Origin: Cristatella mucedo
Lineage: Eukaryota; Bryozoa; Phylactolaemata; Cristatellidae
Direction of reading: 5' to 3'
NCBI GenBank assembly: GCA_009760855.2
Contig: WPIO01000010.1
Location: 6,299,501-6,363,500 of the forward strand
DNA length: 64,000 nt
The notes below the pieces were generated by a model, which had not been told where the DNA came from, ran no database searches, and saw nothing but the letters and a program-made list of their open reading frames with translations. This document shows, piece by piece, positions 1 through 13,200 of this stretch (position 1 is the stretch's first letter; each line of letters opens with the position of its first letter). Both the position numbers and the translations under genes were made by a program.

Positions 1-1037
1 GTGACAGCCAAGGGGCTGTTCGGGCCGACACCCCATTCACCCAACCCTAGAGACCCGAGTCAGATGTGCCGACTGCTGGACATTTCTTTCCACCCCTTTA
101 GGTTGTCAGATGCTAGCAGGCGAGCAGTCTGCCCCTGCTCGGCTAACGGCCATGTGGGATTTATGGGGAACGGCAGACGAAACGATTAAGGTATTTATTT
201 CAATGTAGGGTAGGTACATTTGGGGAAGAACTTATACCACGTCTATTTTCTCATTCTCTACTTTCATCATGGACCTTTGCTTTCGTAGCTTTTTGTCTCG
301 TACATATCGCCCTAAACAAAGGACGAACTCAGTGCATAGAGTACAAGAAAATCGGAAATAAGAACATATTGCAGTATATTTTAAATATGGCCATCGTAGC
401 AATGAGTCCCAGTCTAATTAAGAAGGTGCTTAACTGAAGGTGGGGTACCGGCGCATTCTGTAAAAGGGTTGTACACAGCTAGGAAGGAAAAACCAACCAG
501 ATTCGTTGACACCTATGCGACGTCCAGCAACCGCACAGGTGTCAACCCATGCTACATGCTGCCTGGCCCTAGTATTGCGACTGCACCAACTATCCCGAGT
601 CTGCACGCTGTTAGTGTGCTTACTGCAGTCAATAAGTTACTGTTTGAGAACAATTCTCAGAGAAGTGCAAGCGGACATTGCACGCTGACATGCCATTCCA
701 TATAAGTAATCAGCGATGTACTCCACTGAAAATTTGCCATTCTCATGTACGACAAAGAGTGGCACACCTCAGGTCTTCGATGTTGCATTACCAGCAACGT
801 CCAGACCTACTTGGGTGCTATTGTTTTTAAGTGACACAGCACAAGGCTGCACGCATTGACCGGCCCATACAAGCTGATCAAAAGCTGCACGGAAGTTGAA
901 TATGTTCTGTAACTTCCAGACTTGGGCCTTGTGGTGCGAAGTGAGTAGCTTGCAAACCACACCGAGGGGTGCGCACTGCCATTTGGTAAAAGCGCGTCAG
1001 TGAACTCAAGCTGGGTCTTGGTTAGCAGTGCTACAGA
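1..1037. other. Downstream flank of INCENP, possible 3' UTR
   Basis: The stretch follows the INCENP stop codon on the minus strand. The open frames in it are short, unrelated to anything I recognise and without splice support. A minus-strand AATAAA lies at 199-194, about 840 nt past the stop, and could be the poly(A) signal. A hexamer that distant is weak evidence. No repeat family described elsewhere in this window is visible here. Confidence 0.3.
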
Positions 1038-1237
1038 TCACTTGGCACCCGCATGAGCCATAGGCTCCAAAAGTGGCGAACTCCATGTCGCTGAGCTTGT
1101 TCGCTTGTGATACCGAGGCTTGTTTTTCTTGAACACGGCAATAAGGTCACATGGCTGTCTTAGTGTTGCAGGAAATAAGGCATCCAAGTCCGGAGGATGG
1201 TAGTGCTGATTTACAAGGGCGTATTTCAGCTGCGAGC
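1038..1237 (-). CDS. INCENP: INCENP exon 17 (IN-box, TSS motif, stop)
   Basis: The acceptor is TGGTTTCAG|GC and the stop is TGA at 1,040-1,038. It carries LKYALVNQHYHPPDLDALF and then FKKNKPRYHKRTSSATW. The last part is the Aurora B-phosphorylated TSS motif (established for the family), 17 residues from the C-terminus. This is the clearest diagnostic segment of the gene. Confidence 0.96.
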
Positions 1238-4200
1238 CTGAAACCACACAACAGCTAAATACAGTTCTGATGTAAAAAAAATAGGGACAGTGGCAATCTA
1301 TCACCCGGTGAAAAATCAAAGCTGTGCTAGATGCATAATGTGGCCAGCTCACCTTGAGCCCACAACGGGACAACCTTTCGGGGCTTCGAATCGTCATCCG
1401 TTTCGTCGCCCGAGTTGAGATCGGTGATATCATAATTGTCTGGGTCTACTAGAGGACGCCTTCGAGACGATGGAAGTGGAGGCGTCATCGCATACCTGGC
1501 AAATGTTAAGCATGTGCTAAAAAATCCGGACGATGGGTGTGTGGCCAGGGTGACATCATCGCACACATGGCAAGTGTTTATACAAGTGCTAAAAAACCTA
1601 GTGGCTGCAATGCATGACATCAAAATGGCAAAAGGACATAATTACACACGCAGCTGAGAACCAGAGGAAAAAAGAACAGACGACAGCACTTACGAGTCAG
1701 TAGACGGAGCTTTGGTCATAGTTAGTCTTGGGTTGTTAGCAGTTTTCTCTGCTGACGTTACAGTAGGAATCGATCCAACATTAGTGTTATCCTTGAGGGC
1801 AGTGTTGCCAGACGCCTGCAGAGGTCCCACACACTCGGCTATGGTGGATAGCACGGAGCCAGGCTTTGAAGACAATGGCACAACGGCAGCAGCAGCGAGC
1901 ATGCGTCTTTCCTCTGCCAGGACTTGTGCTTTCCTTTCTTCGTGCAAACGCTCTTTCTCACTTAAAGTGCCGACAAGAGTCTTCTAGGAGAAAATACTTA
2001 TCTTTGGTAATAAATTAAAATTATCACATAAGAAGGAACACGAGCAACATGTTAGAACGCATTTTCATCATGTGATGATATGGAAAATACATAAATGTAA
2101 CGTTTTCAGCACTGTGGCGTGATCAACACGGCAAGGCTGTAATATTACATGATTAATTGAGAGTAAAGCTTACTAGCCAAATACAGCCCGATGCAATCGC
2201 GAGGAGTCAAGCATTACCCTCGACAGGTATAGGCATTCTCTCTACTTTGGTGTCTGTTTCTCTCCAAGTAGAAAACACACACACCGCTCCAGTGAAGAAA
2301 TCACAACGTTCAACAAAACAAGTCATTATAGGTAGGCGACACCTGACAACACGACTTGAAGCAAGCAAACCTCAAAAAGTGGAATTGACACGAACCAATG
2401 AAGCTCTACCAAAAGTAAAGTGCAGCCACTGATCATGCTCAACCAAAGGCATTTGAATGTGCGCAAGTCAAGCACGGAAATTCTCCGGGAAGATGGCCAG
2501 TCGATAATAAACCTTAAAAATACCATTATTCAGTCATTTTTTATAATTTGAACCCACTCTCCAGAGGTTTACAAGCATCTGCATACTTTTGAAAACTCCT
2601 TCCGGTGATGCCAGTAGCTACCCATGCACTGCCTCTTCAAGCAACCCACTAGATCAATTGCATTCTTTGCTTGCCCTCTTTGTTTCTAGGCAGAAGAAGC
2701 TGACCTAGCTTCATCTCTAGCCACTATCTGCTGCAGGAAGCAAAATTCTCCACAGCCATCCATTGTCATTATATCAGTTGGGTGTGAACTAATTATACAA
2801 GTGTCCCGCAGAAACTCAGTAGAACTGAGGAACATCGTAAATGATCTTGAGTTGTGTCAAACAATACTGAATTTCTGAAATGCAATATATTTATGTTAGT
2901 ACTCGTGCCAACCTGCACAATTGCGGTTACACAGGTGAGGTCGGCCAAGCCAGTAGCGTTCGCGAAGTGGTTTTTTCAATTTCCAGCCCTGCCCGTATAT
3001 CTAAAGCAACACAATGCACGTATTGCCGTCTGGTGTTTTCATCTGTGACGGATTTTAACGGGCATCACAGCCCAAGTGCCATCAGTACCCAAGAAATAGA
3101 CAACAGAATGCTGCTCCCAAATTGGCACATGCTTCTATTCACTGCACATCGAGACCCACCTGACGTCATATGTTAGACCTCAAAGTCCAGCTTATATGTA
3201 GGCACGAATCTCACATACAATTCAACACATTGAGGTTACAACGGTGATAGGTTTTATGCTCACCTTTTTAACACCCCCTACGAGTTATTTATCAATTTAT
3301 GAAAAACAGTTACCCTATATCTTGGTCTACGAGCAGATTCCAGCCCAAGTTATCACTGACATAAGACTCACCACAGCTCAGCTCTTTCATACTTTGATCA
3401 ACAGCTAAATAAGTCTCAGATTCTGCATGTCTCGAAGCTTCTCAAGACGATAGTGCTGAACATTTGGCAGTCCCAGAAAGAGAAAGGTTCGAAAAAGCTT
3501 CAGTTTGCAATTGCGACTTTTCGTGCAGTGGCTTAGTAGAACACAACTACCCAGGCTCAAACAAAAAAGCAATGTTCGGCCAGAAGTATGAATGTGCTAG
3601 AGAGTTTGTAGAGGATTCGCTGCAATACTTCAGTCGAGTACGATGTTGTGGCCATAACTATGTATAGGCGTTTGCAAAATATTGTTTTTGCTAGCACAAC
3701 GTGAACCAGTGCTCCTACTAGACCTTGTCTCGCTCCAGCTATAGCTACCCTGCTTCCAAATATATCATCGTGCATTATCATCTATCCTGCAGAGTAAACA
3801 TTGCCAGCATAACCTAAACCGCACACTCAGTTAAGCCACGTCGAAAGCTGAAAAAGTCTTAGCACATTCATTTGCTGTCTAATCGAGCTGCAGTTTGACC
3901 ACTTGACCAGTAGAAAGGAGGCTGACCATCTAACAGAATTAACTTCATTCTTTGGCTCCAGCCTACCTATCATATCTACTCCCCCACCAGGCTAAGCATT
4001 GTACCGCCTGCTTTTTTGGAATCTATTCATTTACATATACCTCATACAGACTTAAAATTCTTTGGAGATGGTACTTTTAGTTCGTATGGTCCCAAAGCCT
4101 GGAACTCACTCCCGCCTTGCATGACGACATCTCTTGACTTGTCCACATTCAAAAAGAAACTAAAAACGTATCTACTTATCACAGCATTTAGTGGGTCTCT

Positions 4201-7200
4201 GTGATTCGACCTTTATGTGCTTATGCTTTCTGACACTGTGCATGCTGCCAGTAACGCTATTTGCATGCTGACCCTGTGCGTGTCACCCCTAACCATGTTA
4301 TGCTTCGTGTCATTGAGGATGCTACAACTAACCATTCGATCGTGCTTCCTTTGCCAGCAAATGTAGAGTATCTAGACAGCCATAGAAGCAAGAAAAAACC
4401 AACCGAGTGTCGATGGATGAGAAGATGACAGCCGAAAATGTACTTCAGAATGAAAGATGGCGTGGTTTTTCTTTGAAGGCAAGAAAGACATCACGCTGCG
4501 TTGGCACACCACATATGCAGTGCTTCGCACAGCGATCAGGTGGAAGATGCCGATCCACGATCTGACACTCACCACGGAGCTCGCTGTCGCTGCTCCATGC
4601 TCGGCAGCTGAAGGCTGCTGCCGCATCGCTGGTTTGGCTTGGTCGCACGCCGCCAGGCGCTGGCCGTCGGCGCATTCGGCAGCCTCGGTGGCCGCGCGAG
4701 CTTTGGCGGCAGCTCTCTCTTTCTCTCTCTGCTCTCGACGAAGCGCCTCCTGTGCCAGGCGCTGCTCACTCTCGGCAAGGGCTCGCGCCTTGGCCGCAGC
4801 CTTCTCCTGCTCCTCCAGCTCACGAGAGCGCTTTGCCCTGGCAGCTTCCTCCTCCTGCTCAAGCATGACGGGACAGTGAGAGCTACAGAGCTTCAGCGGG
4901 CCCGAGGGCAGCTGTGGCAGCAGGAGCAGGAGCAGCAGGAGCAGGAGCAGCAGGAGCAGGAGCAGCAGGAGCAGCAGCAGCAGCAGCTCGGCCTCACCTC
5001 TTTCTGCCTCTGCAGTCGCAGCTCCTGCTCTTTTCGCCTCTCCTCGGCCTCCTGCAGCTTCTGATCCCTAGGCATACATACAAGAAACAATTACTAGACG
5101 CTCAAAGCACAAACGTTTGAGCACGGGAGCGATTCCATACTGCAGCGACAGCAGCGTTTGTAGGACGTCGGCGATAACGAGCTAGCGCTCGGAGAAAAAG
5201 GAGCTTACAGACACAGTAGTAATAGTACTACTACTACCAACAATTTTCAGACTTTTGTACAGCACCTAGGAGGACTAATCTCTTTCTCGGCACTTTACAT
5301 ATGCTGTAAAAGAAGCACATGCCACTTGGTTAGTGATAAGAAAGCCAAGGTGCCAATGCATGCCTCACATACCTTAGTTTTGCTTTCTCCTTTTCCTCTC
5401 GGATCTTGCCCTCCTTGGCTCGGTTAAGTGCCTCGGTCTTTTCGGCTTGCCTTTGTTCCAGAATGCGCTGGCGCTCTACTTTGTCGCGATCCTGTTGCTC
5501 CCGAAGCTCGGCAGCGCGTTTCAACTTTTCTTCTCGTTGTCTGTCACAACCCAGGTCAAGAGCTCGTAAAGGGGGGGGGGCCGGTGGCGCTCAAACACAA
5601 CAACGGCACAGCAAGCTTTGAGAACGTGCAGTTCAATCAGACCTACATACTAGGAATAGCAGCTGGCATGAGTAACACTCTGGGATTAACCAAAAACGAT
5701 GCTGCTGCTGTGAGTACCTTTTGTGCGTATCAAGGCGCTCGTGCAGCAAATCATCTCTCTTCCTCTTGTTCTCTGAGGAGGCCAACTCCTTTTCCTGAAG
5801 CTTTCTTTCTTTAAGCTTCTGCTTTTCCTACATAGATACAGACTATGGCACCGTGCGCAGAAGACAATTTTTACTAATGCTCGATGATATCAAATCGCTG
5901 CTCTTGCCAATAGTCACACTCAGCACTCTACGGCCAAACAAAATTACTTCACCATAAAAAGTAGTAGGCTACAACATACATAAGTGTGGAGCGAAAATAA
6001 CACAGTGCATTGCTAAAAATAGCATTAGCTAATTGCGGATACAGTTTGTCATCTTACAGAGGCACTGGTATAAAAATTTAAATAAAGATGGAAAAGTGAA
6101 ACAACTACACACATACACAACCAAAGCAGCCAAGCAGACGAGAGAGAGCTGACAGTGAGCCAACTATACTATTCTCATTCCGGATTCTTTTTCGGCAGCA
6201 CAATCTCATGTACATACCCATCAATGCCAAAACAATCAATCACATGTGATGCATGAACCAGTGCACGTATGAACAATAAACACCAAGCATTAGCACCAAA
6301 GCCATTTCATGAACGATGTCCACATAAGCAGCTGACGTGCTTAATCGGTGCCATGCTATTGCTAATAAGTACTATCACCGAGTGCTGATATATAGCAGTT
6401 TTGGAAACACACAGAATTTTTTCTGCACAAGCACATCCGGTCTGGCTATCTTTTATGGAACATTTTCTGGTGACGTGAACACTGACCAATAGGGTGGCAA
6501 ACCATAGAAAAGCAGCCAGTAGTTCTGAATGGACATAGTGAAATGGACGCAAAGTGTACTGTGACCCGAAGATATTTTCCCAATAAAAATATAACAAGAC
6601 ATACTTATAACAGAAATATAAGAACATGACAAGAGAGACAGTACTTGGGCAGACAACATAAAAAAACCATTATTTGACGGCATTACCATAGCTGTGATGC
6701 CATGTCCTGGGGTGACAGTGCGCTTAATGAAGGAAGTCACCAAGGCTGTGATGCGACTCTGTCCAGGAGACGTGATGCTCCGATTCAGCAGAGATGAACT
6801 TGATTTAGTTAATGACATGAATGACTTCTGACCCGAATTATTGACGGTCAACCCCACTGTGCGGACATTGTCCGGAGTATAGTATTTTTTGTTGATTAAA
6901 CAACTGTCAGTCGTAGCCTTTTTCAAAGCACTACAAACACGATAGCAAAACGTTGTCGATTGAAATGGCACACACGGGAGTGTAAGCATGCTCACAAATA
7001 AGCACAGCCAATACAATGATCCATAAATCGAGCATACGAGACAACTCGGCTAAAAAGAATTCACAACACGGTTTATGCCAGTTCCTCATTTTAAGAAAGC
7101 AGTAGATCACACGTCAATCCTTTTTCAGCTCGGTCGTTATGCAACCATGATTACACGTTGCGGGCACTATTATAAACCGGCTTTCAAATAACTGTCTCGT

Positions 7201-10200
7201 ATGGCTGGCCTTTGTTGGATGGACCAAAGGTCCATTTACAATCACAACCAAGTATATGCAGATGGCATTCCGTTCGAGCAAGTGCTAGCTTGGCAAGTGG
7301 CTGTAGTCGCCTATACAAAGGCCAGCGCGGCCCAGCTAGCACAGGCAGCTGGTGCAGGGACCAAACTTGGCAGGAAAATGATGAGGCGCCGACACTACGA
7401 CGAGTGGCCAAGAAAGGGCCCTGTAAGGCTGAGTAAGCGACCTGAGGATGAAAAGCTGTCACGGGTCAAACGCCACGACTACTGGACGCCCGACGATTGG
7501 CTCAAAGTTTAATGGAAAGACAGAAGCACATTAAAACTTTCTGTTTACAAAAGACGCTAGGGTCGAGCAAGCCGAAAGAGAAGGTGAGCCGCATAGAGAT
7601 GACAGCCTGCAGCAAACTGTAGTACCCAGATCTGAGTCCTGTAGAGCATCTACGGGATGCCCTAGATCGGCGGTTAAGAAACGACCTCAACCCGCCAACC
7701 TGCGAAAACGACCTGCTCGAGCAACTGCAAAGGCTGTGGGAGAGCACATCCCATGAAACTATTCAGCAGCTGATAGCTTCGATGCCCTGCTGGGAGGCCC
7801 CCCAAACCCGAGGGGAACCTACTTTGTACTTAACAGGAAGCACGATGACACAATGACTTATATATGTTAGTGTTAATCAAACATTATTTTGTAACATGCA
7901 AAGCTTTTGTGTAATTTCTGCCTGAAAATCTTGACAAGAGAATTGCGAGCCAGTCGTTCGATGACAACTTTGTTGGTCGCTTAAATACTCAAGGCAGTAA
8001 AAATTATGATCAGTAGATCATAATTTTTCGCTTCCAAATGACTTTTATGAAAAAAGTTAAGTGAATCGTTATCTGCTATATCTAGAACAGCAATTGGCAA
8101 AGGCTGAGGCCAGCAGAACCAACCAAAATATCTCGTGGAGAGGCAATGTAGGACTACTGCAAGCAAGGCACTTCAAAAACTTTTTCTGAGGAGGGGCTGC
8201 TTTCAGCCGAGTCAGAGCAGAGCATCGGAAGCACTGCAAGAGTACCAGGAGCAAGCAAGAGCACGGCACGCCGAGCAATGCGATTGGCTGCCGCCGCAGA
8301 GACACGTACGAGCTCGCTGTGGCGGCAGAAGAGAGCGGAGCAACGGCGCTCGCTGTGGGAGCAGGCTGCGGGCCGTCAGCGCCCCTGCGCATCTGCTTGG
8401 TTGGCGGTGCGTCATCGTCGTCGTCGTCAGTGTCGCTGTCACTTCCCCTCCTCACGGCAGCTCTACAAATAGGCAAAGAGAGAAGCCTGCGACAGGCGAG
8501 GAAACGCCAGCAAAGACTCGAAGACGACGAACGCCGCCGAGTCGGTTGCCCGTACAAGGAGGGCGCGGCATCGACGGTACCTTGAGGATGGCAACGCGGT
8601 TGCCGGTGGCTCGTCGGCCGACACGGGTTCTGCAGTCTTGACTAAACGCATCTTCGAACGAGTGACGCGCAAGGACGCGCAGCCAGCACTCTGAGGCTGG
8701 CTGCTGTCGGCCGAACTCGGCGGCTCCTTGCGAGAGATGACCTTTGTCCTAGCCCTGGGATTCACCGGCACTTCTGCGCAAGGAGCAGGACCACTCGCGA
8801 CCGTCGAGTCATCGCCTTTGACTCGATCAGACGGTGGGCAGCTGCGGTCCGAGTCACGAGAACCGGCGAGAGATTTTGCCGGTAAGGTCTGGCTTGTGGT
8901 GGATGGAGGCCGGACATCTGTGCTTTGTGCCTCGTCACGACAGATGGCATCTAAGTAAAAGTCATACTAGACATCATGGCAGAGTAGGCGCATCGAACCT
9001 TTTAAAGGAGTTAGGTTCAGCAAAAGTTTTTTAAACAAGTAACACAGCACTTAGAGCTCGGCAGCTAAACTACGTCACAGGTGTGGATTTATAAAGTGAA
9101 TTTCTAATAAAAAATAACCTGCTGGAGTAAGAACTACCGGAAACGCACAATAACACTTGGTGTAGTGATGGACAGCATCTGATGTGCAGCCCGTGGCATA
9201 ATTGGCGATGCACACAGGAAAACAAGTCGACACGTTTCTGCACTCTTCTGCCTCGAAAGCCACGACGAGCTCACCAATGCAGCTCAAACAACATACCTGT
9301 TGATTGTGATAGAGACAAACCCAGTCCTTCGGCGACTGCCAAAGCTGCAACAGCCATGTCGATAGTTGAAGCAGGCCGGGAGGCCTCATGCTGCTGCTCA
9401 GTTGAGGCTGGAGCCACCGAGGCAAGGTCTGCAGTGACATCGTCGTGCTCCACGACCGAACTGCCTTTGCCGGCTTTGCGCGTACCGCCTGCAACCAGCA
9501 AGTCGAAATGGTGAGAGCACGAGACAGATCGTTGGTGTTGCATCGGCATCACGATGCACAAATAAAGACTTCACGAGAGCTCGAATGCACAAAAACGTGC
9601 CAGACGCACTTTCACAAAACGCCGCAAATACGAAATAGTTATTTGAGCTTATGGCATAGAATTTTTAGTGCACCGTAGCCAATGTTTTGTAGGAGCACGA
9701 TGCAAGACCAAGGCCTTTTCACACTTGAAATCCGAACGGCAAAGCTGTTCGGCTCGCCTTGAAAGACTGCTATTCCACATTTGGGAGAGCCAGAAGCTCT
9801 GTGCCGAAGGCACGTCGGTTGGAAGCCCCTATGCTTTCTTTTAATGCACTCATCGAAGAAAAAATCGTATCCCTCTTTGAAGAGCGCGTGGAGCTGCTAG
9901 GAAAACCTCGTTAGACCTGGCAAGTCTCCAAACAAAAAGATAATTCCCTGAGACACGGTTCTACTAAGCGACCCTTACCTTTCCCAATGCTTCACTGGTA
10001 ACACTCAAGCTTTCATAAAACAGCTAGCGACATTGTGTTTAGGTCTTTGCCACGGGAGATTGGTGAGCCGTGATAGCACACTAGGTAAGGCGGTTGCTTT
10101 CACGGCCTCGGTCCCGAGGTCATGGGTTCGATTCCTGCGGCGGGGCGATCCTTTATCACCACTGCAAGCGGTGGTGATAGCCGTAAAGGCTCTTCTGTCG

Positions 10201-13200
10201 CTATACAAAAGAGGCTGTTTAATCAGCTAGGATTTATTTATTTATGGTGCTTGCACTTCAAGACACAGGCCACAGGTTCGAGTCATGCAGAAAGCGATCA
10301 AGTATCGACCTCTGTAAAAGGTAGTAGGCTGAAAGCCGCCATGCTTGTATGCCACTTTATAAATGAGGCGGTTAGCCAGCCTAACTTTACCAGTACTTTT
10401 TTTTCAGGGTCGTAGTCAGTCTGTACTAGGAAGCACATCGACATCAAACATGCAGAATACTAGTGCACAAAGCTCAAATGGCAAAAATTAAAGGTCACGA
10501 GATGACATGGAAGAACAGCAAGTCTATTGGTCCCAAAGATTTGAGAGGCTCAGGTCATCGACTGTAAGTTGGACATAAGCTAGCCGTTGGTGATGTTGGA
10601 GAGGTACAAGGGCCTAGGTCGCTTTAAGGGCCGTGATAGAGGAGGAGATAAGGACCTTGTTCTTCACGACTTAGATCATGGGTTCGAATCCTGCAGTGGG
10701 CGATCCTTTATTGCCATCTGCAAGCGGTGGTGATGGCCGTTAAGGGTCTTCTGCTGCTATATAAATGAGCCTGTTAAACCAGCTAATATTATTTATTATT
10801 TATTCCCCCTCTAGGGAAGGGGCAATTGCCCCATATGCCACCCTTAGATCAGCCACAGCAAGTAACTCTGAGCTATGGTTGCTCAGTGAAAGGACGCTTG
10901 ATCCTGCCGACCTTTCTCAACTGTCTTGAGCAGTGTAGACTTCGCGCAGGAAGCCAGAAAAGAATCATATCGTGTGTCCAATTTGCACCGGAATGTTCAA
11001 CGGCAAGTCAAGGAGCCCAGTAAAAAAAAGCACGCACAGGTCTTAGAACTTCCTGGGTAGTCTACCGAGGAGAGAATTGTAGTAGTCAAATTTTGAAGCA
11101 ACCATTATGAAGATGGAGTAGGCAGTATTTCCAATAAAAACTAGAGACCGAGATCAAGTTGAAGGTTATGCAAAGGTATTTGGAAAATTCCTACACTGCA
11201 ATGAGAGTCACATAGACAATCTCTAGTCGTACACCTTACCTGTCAGTGTGGTCGGCCTGTCAACAGTTCTGGTGTTCTAACCACTTAACACCCCAGAAGC
11301 AAATCTCCAAAAGATAGGAATTAGGTGCTGCATCGCTGTGACAGCCTCCTCCGGATCAAGGAAGCAGTGGGCTAATTCAGTTGATTTTAGTGGCTAGGAC
11401 AAAAAAATGACTAGTGTACCCTCAATTGGGCAAGTGAAGGCATCACATATTGATTGACGTGCCCCCTATTTCCCGATATGGCACTACCATTAAAAGAGCT
11501 AGAAGGCAAGGCTCTGAACTGGTCACACAAGAACTTAAAATCGTGGTAATCTATCATAGCCAATATGTACCCGCTTACAGCTTGGCTCACATAATTCCAG
11601 CGTCCAGCCAACCAGGAACAGAGTGAAGGTTGAGTTGAGTAGAAAAGCTAGCACAAGGCGAATCTTACCCACTACTGACTCCGGATAGCCGCTGTCTGTA
11701 GAATCACGTGCTCCAGGCTCTGCTGCGACAGTTCCCTTTGCTGATCTGCACAGAATGCAAAGCAAAAAGCTCGTGTAAGTGCTGGCATCGGGTATCTGAC
11801 TGCCGAATGCTGATCAATTTGAGCAGCCAGCGTCCTGCAGAGGCAAAGGAAGTACCCGCTGGAGCCATGCTGATGTGCCGAGCTCTGGCGGCGAGCAGCC
11901 GCTCGAGAGGTCGAGGAGCGAGCCGATATGCGCCGATGGCGGAGAGAGACAGACAGTCTGGCCTTGGACTTTCGGCTGCTGCCCTGGGGCGCCGCCGCAG
12001 CAGCAGCAGTGGCAGCCGGGCTTCGCACGTCGGCAGGCTTGGACATGCAGGCCCGGGGAGGCAGAGACAGGAGCACAGTAGCGCCCTGGCTGCTTGCATC
12101 AACGTCCAACCCTGCAACGTTCACTGCTATCAGGCATATGAGCAGACGCTTCGATCACGCACGAAGTTAACTCTCAACAGCCTGACTGAGTGAAATCAGC
12201 AGCTGGTTGATAAGTAGTAACAAAATATACGAAGGCCACAAAGCAGGGGGCAACAAAAGATTGCTTGCTGTAAGACTCGAACCCACAAAATGAATCGAGA
12301 AGTGCGAGCAGCTTACCCCTAGACGCTAAAAACTCTGGGGCAGTGCCTGTTCCTGAGATCTAACGTCTTGACGAGTGCTATGCAAACGTGGTGCAGCACA
12401 TGCAGATTCAACCAAGTATAAACCAATCTCTAGAACAATCACTCTATCAAGTGCATCACGGAGATGCACCGAGGGGGGGGGGGCAAAAAGACACCTAGAT
12501 CAATGCAGCAGGTAGTCATAGGAGATATGGTATTAGGAGGCTTGACCAAAATACAAAAACAAATAAGTAGATGCTAAGGCAAGCTAGAAGCATTGTGGAT
12601 TTGGTCGACTGGTTTAAGATCTGGAGGCTGATTCGGCCAGTTCACACACACAGTAACCATACTAAGATACATTGTTAAAAAAAGAATACTTGACTTTGGC
12701 AGCAGTGTTTTGAGCTGCTGCCTTGTTGGAAAACATAATCCAGTCCACGAAGTACTGTCAAATGCAGGAGTGCGACGTTCTGAAGGTCCGAATAAACGTC
12801 TTAGGTCATGATGCCTGGCATATGATGCAGGACTCAGATGCTATATCTGCTCAAGCACCCACATATCATGATACCTTAGCCCGGATTTGACCGTGACATC
12901 AGTCATTTTGGTGAGTAGGCCTTGCTGGATTGCCAACTCACATCATACCTTTTCTTGCAGTTCAAAAAGAGCACACAATTGATTTCATGATTCTATTCAA
13001 CTCAACCACAAACTTCAGCAGTCCAGTAGATCCAAGCCTTAGCCAGCTGTAACCAGCCTAGATTACTCTCAGCAGATACAAGTGGTTTCCTCGGTTCGAC
13101 TCGAAAATGCAGACCAGCGACATATGATGCCTTCTGACGGCATCAGCACTGACTCACTACTCAGACGATGCTTGCAAACTTTGAGCCATGAAAATGAGCC

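Larger units (their letters stand above)
6931..8309 (-). other. INCENP: INCENP intron 9 with Tc1 relic and palindrome
   Basis: A 1.4-kb intron that contains a decayed Tc1/mariner transposase on the opposite strand and an AT-rich 30-bp inverted repeat at 7,999-8,028. Confidence 0.6.
9489..11668 (-). other. INCENP: INCENP intron 6 with two SINEs
   Basis: A 2.2-kb intron. It holds two plus-strand SINE family A copies. The rest shows no recognisable feature. Confidence 0.6.

Noticed and set aside
4457..5120. Several plus-strand ORFs, Ala/Gln- and Ser-rich, across 4.4-5.1 kb
   Set aside because: They are antisense shadows of INCENP exons 13-14 and the intronic hexanucleotide repeat.
7201..7511. 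103-codon plus-strand ORF as a host gene
   Set aside because: Its 3' half matches the Tc1 transposase segment before the catalytic centre, so it belongs to a decayed transposon.
8135..8641. 168-codon plus-strand ORF
   Set aside because: Antisense to INCENP exons 8-9. Its composition follows the GC-rich opposite strand, and there are no motifs.
10062..10150. Possible tRNA genes at A/B-box-containing spots
   Set aside because: No complete cloverleaf can be drawn, and each is followed by the same non-tRNA body and tail. They are SINE heads.
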